Assembly (NCBI GenBank): GCA_018065165.1
Contig: JAGHTV010000186.1
Span: 1 to 10,613, forward strand
Direction: 5' to 3'
Length of the DNA stretch: 10,613 nt
DNA from: Candidatus Sodaliphilus fimicaballi
GTDB lineage: Bacteria > Bacteroidota > Bacteroidia > Bacteroidales > Muribaculaceae
Below are positions 7,201-10,613 of this stretch, in pieces. Below the pieces are notes generated by a model, which saw only the letters and a list, made by a program, of their open reading frames with translations, was not told where the DNA came from and did no database searches. The position numbers and the translations under genes are program-made. The number at the start of each line of letters is the position of its first letter. Within the stretch, counting starts at the first letter, position 1.

Positions 7201-7661
7201 TCAGCATCAAGATTGAAACCGAGTGCCCCAAGCAGATTACCTGCCGTGGCGGCGTGAAGATGCTGGGCGACAAGGACGCTCCACGCATTACACCTCGCGA
7301 GGTCAACGCCCTCAAGTTCAACTACTCGATGCTGCCATTTGACGACCTTACCCTGGCAGGCGTCAAGGATCCACTGGCACGAGAGACTCTCGTTGCCAAG
7401 GTACAGGAGTTCAACCAGTTCTTCATCGACTTGTGCGACAGCGAGCTGCGTGACGACTTTGGCATCGACAACAACGTGTACAAGGTGTTCTCTCAAGTGG
7501 TAAACGACGACTTGAGCAACTACCTCACAGCCGGCATCAATGCGTTCCTTAACGGACGCTACGAGGAAGGCGACATCATTGAGGATGTACCATTCTTCTA
7601 CCCCATCGTGGGTGTTATACGACACAACTTGCTCAACAACTTGCAATATAACCGCCTATGA
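4257..7661 (+). CDS. Large protein with C-terminal actin/Hsp70-type ATPase domain
   Basis: This is a 1134-residue cytoplasmic protein with no signal or membrane helix. The ATPase part starts near residue 580 with strand LVFAV and the phosphate-1 motif D586-FGTTNS. Phosphate-2 is D788-IGGGTSD, and the adenosine-site glycine motif is SGTGSK (946-951), preceded by a hydrophobic strand (QIYF). Order and spacing fit the actin/Hsp70/sugar-kinase superfamily, with insertions between the motifs. Residues 1-580 form a large unrecognised region: a helical part with a GGTSPAS motif near residue 160, then a beta-rich part (about 310-575). The C-terminal 130 residues form an extension ending with a DVPFFYPIVG motif. 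Very large Hsp70-like proteins such as SrfB exist, but I cannot show kinship. It follows the tubulin-like gene by 147 repeat-filled bases and overlaps gene 5 by the four bases ATGA, implying coupled translation and a matched protein ratio. Confidence 0.85.
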   Translation: MSKILSYSNKTSKNVNGDWIPVEPYSEDDIAQIKDPDGGLSSNPRTAIPSPFAQIDLVKNAFNNLANPQLHGAVMNERLVSNALDVAQLLFDYENHKDYLRIITWNRKDELARLKANGQHRLYGETLELFLTAGKVYNFDDLVDWYIIVWDNKVIGGTSPASVVMAAPVAGTINQIKVEQGVSLFSTVRHLWQRDEDFVYYMFLLFNAYPTLREKAGQVYSYMMHNAAILRDRRPDVYNRITEVIPNLSALSHDNSGIVLDRLNRDFDKFSGNAQVNVLGAYLYHKRVRDIREQASQSDFVIAPTVPQPEGAVMPLVLRTGFNGSVEHYRYIDKDWDSATVVITGGVPMEQRKLPATSIEYPYLTTVDMLSDTLVKLGGTIDNDHFMDGNLQARDLVARNGYLLPVKPAYFNYFTSTDLCGRTHGLNVLDIVENGDGSVTVTLRIPVKKRYIELTRVYMPTTDHAWRFDEMRGTGRIVSATLSTAVFPFVRTGVKDDYTVQLFSMLVDSTASLKFMQNSTASGNLTVTEKTRTATGPFNTAYYDVNGSWDYMEVTIKSDLGTHVGLIVPQWKPYIPSMTELVFAVDFGTTNSHVEWAVKGQTSQPLTMGHSEGQALIASLMKPGSLDIAEQVQRIEFLPRDIDNVYGFPLRTALARNAESDGGNKLFHDVNIPFLYERKFFDGYNVTTNLKWMGDNRLAKEFLREIVLLIKAKAMLENVDLRRVEVVYFYPVSMSGSDRRQLQDTWEELFRTYLNDDLGLLHHCPESLAPAAYYKGPDVDGASYVSIDIGGGTSDVVIYQPTEDGMGSQPVAISSFRFAGNAIFGDAFADRDADHNPLLAHYTRYFKQLIENDRSSNITYLTSILDKIMSGQRSEDINAYLFPIENVEELRGLREIDRNLYSYNALLRNDGQRKIIFMYFYAAIIYYIASMMRARGYRMPKQIYFSGTGSKILNIVGNTSMVNEFTQLIIERAFETKYTERFSIKIETECPKQITCRGGVKMLGDKDAPRITPREVNALKFNYSMLPFDDLTLAGVKDPLARETLVAKVQEFNQFFIDLCDSELRDDFGIDNNVYKVFSQVVNDDLSNYLTAGINAFLNGRYEEGDIIEDVPFFYPIVGVIRHNLLNNLQYNRL

Positions 7662-8707
7662 AACGAATAATTGCAGCAACCATAGCCATCGCACTGGCAG
7701 TGGTGGCCTGGTGCCAGGAGTTCAACGACTCAACCGTGCTCACTCAGGCACAGTGGCAACACGCACTTGCCATCGTTGCCCAACACAATGCACAGAACAG
7801 TGGTTACAGCCAGGCTACAGTCGATTTTGAGGCCAATAACCCCGAGGGCTACACCCTCGACGACCTCAACACGGCCTATGCTGGCAACAGCGAGTGGGAC
7901 CAGATTTACACCCAACTCAAGAAATTGGAGAACGACGGTGGCCGTGTGGCCGATGTCAAGCAACTTGCAGGAGGTCTCGCTGGTGCTGTGACCAACGAAC
8001 TGCAAGCATATGTCGAAGGACAGATTCTTGAAGTTGACCCAGTGAAGGCCGATACCATAAGCATTGAACCAGCCGAACAGGCTAGCACAGGTACAGCAAT
8101 GGATATGCACCTCATCATTGACATCGTGCTGGCGTTAATCGCCCTTGTGGCCATCGTCTGGGCTGTGGTCACACAACGCAAATTTGCACAGATGCGTGAG
8201 AGCTATCTAAACGACATCGACACAATGAATGCCCGCATGCAGCAGTTGAGCGACGAACTCAACCAGCAAACCCACGCTGCTCCTGCTACACCAGCACGCG
8301 TTGAGAAAGAACCCGCCGAACCAGCGTTTACCAGCATCACAGCTCCCGCTCAGCAAGTGGCTGCGCCTGTCAAGAAACGCCCCATTGAGGTAAAGAAGAT
8401 ATACCTTGCCAAGCCCGACGACAACGCATGCTTCACTCGTGCTACAAGCGACTTTGAACTGGGTAACTCAATATTTGTGCTCTCTACTACCGACGGCGTT
8501 CACGGCGAGTTTAGCGTGATTGACCACCCCGATGTGCATCGATTTGCTCTGATGATGCCCAGCGAGAACCTCACTCGCGCCTGCTCGGGCAACGCAATAC
8601 AGATGTCAACTGGAATGACACGCATCGTCACCGACCGTGCCGGCGAGGCTCTGCTCGAGAACGGACAGTGGTATGTGACCGTCAAGGCCGAGATACATTA
8701 TGAGTAG
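7658..8707 (+). CDS. Single-pass membrane protein with coiled coil and C-terminal domain
   Basis: This 349-residue protein starts with a likely signal peptide (MKRIIAATIAIALAVVAW, then CQEF). A tryptophan before the cysteine makes a lipobox unlikely. Residues about 22-148 would be periplasmic and mostly helical and acidic, followed by a clear membrane helix at about 151-171 (HLIIDIVLALIALVAIVWAV). Next come a short coiled coil (about 174-203), an Ala/Pro/Glu-rich flexible linker (204-245) and a compact beta-rich C-terminal domain (246-349) starting KKIYLAKPDDNACF, all predicted to be cytoplasmic. I do not recognise the C-terminal domain, although the helix, coiled coil, linker and small beta domain layout feels familiar from other Bacteroidales membrane proteins. 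Its start codon is inside the end of the ATPase gene (ATGA overlap). It is a good candidate for linking the cytoplasmic ATPase to the periplasm. Confidence 0.8.
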   Translation: MKRIIAATIAIALAVVAWCQEFNDSTVLTQAQWQHALAIVAQHNAQNSGYSQATVDFEANNPEGYTLDDLNTAYAGNSEWDQIYTQLKKLENDGGRVADVKQLAGGLAGAVTNELQAYVEGQILEVDPVKADTISIEPAEQASTGTAMDMHLIIDIVLALIALVAIVWAVVTQRKFAQMRESYLNDIDTMNARMQQLSDELNQQTHAAPATPARVEKEPAEPAFTSITAPAQQVAAPVKKRPIEVKKIYLAKPDDNACFTRATSDFELGNSIFVLSTTDGVHGEFSVIDHPDVHRFALMMPSENLTRACSGNAIQMSTGMTRIVTDRAGEALLENGQWYVTVKAEIHYE

Positions 8708-8720
8708 GTTTAAGGTTTAA

Positions 8721-8764
8721 TCGATGTTTCGATGACTCGATGACTCGATGTTTCGATTATTCGA
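8721..8764 (+). repeat. Six TCGA(T) units at an 8-base period
   Basis: TCGAT begins at 8721, 8729, 8737, 8745 and 8753, and TCGA at 8761, exactly eight bases apart. The units are TCGATGTT, TCGATGAC, TCGATGAC, TCGATGTT and TCGATTAT. They are preceded at the stop codon by a short GGTTTAA pair (8707-8720) that belongs to the GGTTAA-like family. Confidence 0.9.
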
Positions 8765-8784
8765 AACCAGTTTTCGTTTTCGTG

Positions 8785-8802
8785 AAAATGCGATAGCATT
8801 TT
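8785..8802 (+). other. Short perfect hairpin before the zinc-ribbon gene
   Basis: AAAATGC (8785-8791) and GCATTTT (8796-8802) are perfect complements around the loop GATA, and TTTTTC follows at 8805. The stem has only two G-C pairs, so it is a weak terminator at best. It could lower transcription into the last gene of the operon or protect the 3' end of the upstream message. Confidence 0.4.
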
Positions 8803-8823
8803 AGTTTTTCGTTAATATATAAA

Positions 8824-9312
8824 ATGAAATGGACTTGTGATAAATGTGGTAAGGAGATGGAACTCTCCCAGGAGCAGCTTGTCGAGACAGGCGGTGCTGT
8901 GGTGTGTCCACAATGCCTCACATCGGCAGTAGTTCCAGGATTCTCGTCGCGAAGGGACAATCGTACCACATCGCACACTACGCCTAGCAATCCCATTCCT
9001 CCCATCCCCCCTAAAACTATGGCAAGCAACAGCAACACACCACCGGCTCGCCGGCAAACCATAAGCTTTGTTGAAACTCCCACACGCACCACACCTCCGC
9101 CCCACCATGGACGAGGCAAGACTGCAACAACACCCCCAGCACACACCGAGCCTCCCACAAAGCCGCAACCCAAGAAGAAGAGCGGCAAGAAGAATAGCAA
9201 GACAGGGCTGCTCAATCCTCCCGGTCCGCTTGGCTGCCTGCTGCGCACCGTGTGGTACACCGCCATACTGCTAGCAGTATACCTGCTTATGGGATTGGTT
9301 TTGGGCATGTAA
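8824..9312 (+). CDS. Zinc-ribbon protein with C-terminal membrane anchor
   Basis: This 162-residue last gene of the operon encodes an N-terminal zinc ribbon with cysteines C5, C8, C28 and C31 (CDKC and CPQC knuckles). A long Pro/Thr/Ser-rich low-complexity linker follows (about 45-115), then a lysine/glycine-rich basic patch (KPQPKKKSGKKNSK, 113-126) and one C-terminal membrane helix at about 142-161. There is no signal peptide, so the layout is tail-anchored, with the ribbon and linker in the cytoplasm and only the helix in the membrane. The basic patch before the helix agrees with that topology. The ribbon could bind a protein or nucleic acid partner. The start ATG follows an AT-rich stretch. 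The gap to gene 5 is 116 bases and holds repeats and a hairpin. The strand and the shared spacer style suggest it belongs with the operon, but the link is weaker than for genes 1-5. Confidence 0.75.
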   Translation: MKWTCDKCGKEMELSQEQLVETGGAVVCPQCLTSAVVPGFSSRRDNRTTSHTTPSNPIPPIPPKTMASNSNTPPARRQTISFVETPTRTTPPPHHGRGKTATTPPAHTEPPTKPQPKKKSGKKNSKTGLLNPPGPLGCLLRTVWYTAILLAVYLLMGLVLGM

Positions 9313-9320
9313 TCCTGTAA

Positions 9321-9345
9321 GGGGTTAAGGGGTTAATTGGTTAAT
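9321..9345 (+). repeat. GGTTAA repeat after the last operon gene
   Basis: GGGGTTAA occurs twice at an eight-base step, followed by TTGGTTAA, starting about eight bases after the zinc-ribbon stop codon. It is the same motif family as the repeats at 1946 and 4112. Confidence 0.8.
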
Positions 9346-9388
9346 GACATTTGACCATTTTACAACCATTTGAACGCTTATAAGACAC

Positions 9389-9418
9389 AAAAAGGAGCCT
9401 CGCTGGGGCTCCTTTTCT
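9389..9418. terminator. Bidirectional rho-independent terminator
   Basis: A ten-pair stem is formed by AAAAGGAGCC (9390-9399) and GGCTCCTTTT (9407-9416) with a seven-base loop. A-run and T-run ends give a U-tail on both strands. It ends the rightward six-gene operon and, on the other strand, starts only a few bases from the stop codon of the leftward lipoprotein at 9417. Convergent genes sharing one terminator fit this placement. Confidence 0.9.
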
Positions 9419-9839
9419 ATTGGCGGGTTTTATGGATTTTTAGGGCGATGACGCATAAAATGACAGGGGCAATGATAAATGCGATGATTTCTTGCCAGTG
9501 CCAGCGTCTTGCAGGTTGTGCCTGGGGCACTTGTCGCGACTTGGTGGCACTCACCACCCTGATGGTGTCGTGAACGACCAGCGTCTCTCGCTTGAGGCGA
9601 CCGTTTGTACTGCGGTCGCGATAGTCAATACGGGTAATAGTGCGTACACGTCCGGCAGTATCCATCTCCACAACATCGATGTGAGTCTCGCTTGCACGCG
9701 TAGTAGTGTCGTGCTCGGCAACCATGCGTGCCGACTCATGCTCTATCGTGATGGTATCGTGCTGCCAGTGCTCGGTCTCTACCACTCGAGTGCTGCGGCA
9801 ACCCGTGAGCAGCAGTAGCATTATTGCAAACTTTTTCAT
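9417..9839 (-). CDS. Putative u-spanin: small lipoprotein with C-terminal membrane helix
   Basis: This 140-residue protein starts MKKFAIMLLLLTGC, a short lipoprotein signal with lipobox LLTGC; C14 would be lipidated. The middle (15-115) is hydrophilic and rich in T, H, D, E and R with recurring HDT motifs, likely extended in the periplasm. A single membrane helix lies at about 116-134, with a basic tail (KIHKTRQ). An outer-membrane lipid anchor at one end and an inner-membrane helix at the other is the defining layout of a unimolecular spanin, the phage protein that joins inner and outer membranes in the last step of lysis. Its start overlaps the stop of the murein amidase by four bases (ATGA), and a holin-like gene precedes that, which supports a lysis role. 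The function is inferred from architecture and context, with no family match claimed. Confidence 0.6.
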   Translation of the reverse strand: MKKFAIMLLLLTGCRSTRVVETEHWQHDTITIEHESARMVAEHDTTTRASETHIDVVEMDTAGRVRTITRIDYRDRSTNGRLKRETLVVHDTIRVVSATKSRQVPQAQPARRWHWQEIIAFIIAPVILCVIALKIHKTRQ

Positions 9840-10423
9840 AGTTCTTCATTAAGATATTCGGTTATGGAATCAATGTGCAGGTCAACTACGGTCTGCATCC
9901 CCACAGGCGACAAGAGGAAGTCTACATCGTCTCGATTGTCCTGAAACATGTTCTCGGTGAGTACGGCCGGGCACGCCGTGTCGCGACACACGGCCAGCGA
10001 CTGCTCGTAATACCCCTTGCTGGGGTAGCAACGGTTGCCCTGCAAGCCCATAGCAACAGCTCTACGGTGGAATATCGTAGCAAGACGGCGACTGCAAAGC
10101 GAGGCATTAGGTGCCACCATTACAGCAAAGCCACGTGCATCGTGCCAGTGACCATCGCTCCCCGCAGCATTGTTGTGGATGCTCACATACAGGCAGTCGC
10201 CATGCACATGGCACAGGCGATTAACCAGCCTCACACGCTCACGCAACGACGGTTCCCTGTCGCCCTCTATATCTATGACGCACCTCACTCCACGGGCAAG
10301 TAAAGCATCACGCACGCGACGACACACCTCGCGGCTGTACTCATACTCACGCAAGCGGCCGTCGGGCGAACGCTTGCCTGCAACATTACTCCCGTGAGCA
10401 GTCCCCAGAATTACTGTTTTCAT
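9836..10423 (-). CDS. N-acetylmuramoyl-L-alanine amidase (Amidase_3 type)
   Basis: This 195-residue protein fits the single-domain zinc amidase family that cuts the bond between N-acetylmuramate and L-alanine in peptidoglycan. The zinc ligands are H10 in the first loop (GTAHG, where the family usually has GHGG), a glutamate at E26 or E28 (RLREYEY) and H83 in SIHNNA. The catalytic glutamate is E157 in VLTENMF. There is no signal peptide, so it would need a holin or other route to reach the periplasm, as phage endolysins do. The length suits a bare catalytic domain without cell-wall binding repeats. It overlaps the holin-like gene by 38 bases at its start and the spanin-like gene by four bases at its end, a tight cassette with coupled translation. 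It could instead be a domesticated or mobile-element amidase rather than part of an active phage. Confidence 0.88.
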   Translation of the reverse strand: MKTVILGTAHGSNVAGKRSPDGRLREYEYSREVCRRVRDALLARGVRCVIDIEGDREPSLRERVRLVNRLCHVHGDCLYVSIHNNAAGSDGHWHDARGFAVMVAPNASLCSRRLATIFHRRAVAMGLQGNRCYPSKGYYEQSLAVCRDTACPAVLTENMFQDNRDDVDFLLSPVGMQTVVDLHIDSITEYLNEEL

Positions 10424-10613
10424 AGATTTTGGTTTCGATTTCGTTAAGGCGTTGTTTAGTGTATAAGGTTATGCCAAAGATGCTGCCGCTATATATGAGC
10501 ATCTGGCCCAGAATCGTCAGCACACTGTGATGCACCTCGCCCAGCGGAGGTACAATGAACCCAGCAGTTGTGATTCCTGCACCATACACAAGCATGCCCA
10601 GTGCACTCCACAA
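10386..10613 (-). CDS. Holin-like small membrane protein (5' partial)
   Basis: The visible 75 residues contain two hydrophobic helices (about residues 2-21 and 31-51 of the visible part) followed by a short charged tail (TKQRLNEIETKIYE) that may form a coiled coil. The first codon in the window is TTG and the frame is open to the edge, so the true start is probably outside. Small size, two or more membrane helices, a charged C-terminus and a position just before a signal-less amidase all fit a phage holin. No specific holin family was recognised. The 38-base overlap with the amidase gene suggests the two are translated together. Confidence 0.6.
   Translation of the reverse strand: MWSALGMLVYGAGITTAGFIVPPLGEVHHSVLTILGQMLIYSGSIFGITLYTKQRLNEIETKIYENSNSGDCSRE

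Noticed and set aside
7104..7646. Minus-strand open frame of 180 residues opposite the actin-like ATPase
   Set aside because: Same reason: a shadow of the conserved C-terminal part of the ATPase, with no initiation context or domain.
8757..9308. Minus-strand open frame of 183 residues opposite the zinc-ribbon gene
   Set aside because: The plus-strand frame has cysteine knuckles, a linker and a membrane helix in order; the minus frame is low-complexity Gly/Val/Cys sequence from the complement of the Pro/Thr-rich linker.

Overview
The window looks like chromosomal DNA from a Bacteroidales bacterium, perhaps Muribaculaceae or Prevotellaceae (order fairly safe, family a guess). The clues are a TAnnTTTG-type promoter with an upstream TTG, start codons preceded by A-rich stretches rather than Shine-Dalgarno sequences, lipoboxes, GC-rich coding regions separated by very AT-rich gaps, and simple-repeat spacers built on GGTTAA.

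Layout. (1) 1-106, minus strand: the signal-peptide end of a secreted protein, with a good Bacteroidales promoter at 205-235. (2) 107-498: an AT-rich divergent intergenic region holding that promoter, a probable promoter element for the rightward operon (377-384) and a leader with inverted repeats. (3) 499-9312, plus strand: six genes in one direction, with no internal promoter that I can see. They encode a lipoprotein with a degenerate von Willebrand A-like domain, a small four-helix membrane protein, a tubulin/FtsZ-like GTPase, a 1134-residue protein with a C-terminal actin/Hsp70-type ATPase domain, a single-pass membrane protein with a coiled coil and an unrecognised C-terminal domain, and a small zinc-ribbon protein with a C-terminal membrane helix. 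(4) 9390-9416: a strong terminator hairpin usable from both sides. (5) 9417-10613, minus strand: a compact overlapping cassette that resembles a phage lysis module: a holin-like membrane protein (running off the window), an Amidase_3 murein amidase, and a small lipoprotein with a C-terminal membrane helix that has u-spanin architecture.

The main interest is the six-gene operon. It pairs a tubulin-superfamily NTPase with an actin-superfamily ATPase and surrounds them with membrane-anchored partners, one probably facing the periplasm as a lipoprotein. This recalls the FtsZ-like/vWA membrane-remodelling systems predicted from genome context by Makarova and Koonin (2010), but with a different set of partners. 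I infer an envelope-spanning, nucleotide-driven machine whose function cannot be read from sequence.

A second notable pattern is that four of the five non-overlapping junctions or tails of the operon carry GGTTAA-type repeats after the stop codon, and every non-overlapping intergenic spacer carries a short degenerate tandem repeat with a 7-, 8- or 9-bp period, often built on a small palindrome (TCTAGA, TCCGGA, TCGA). The only junction without one is the 4-bp ATGA overlap between genes 4 and 5.
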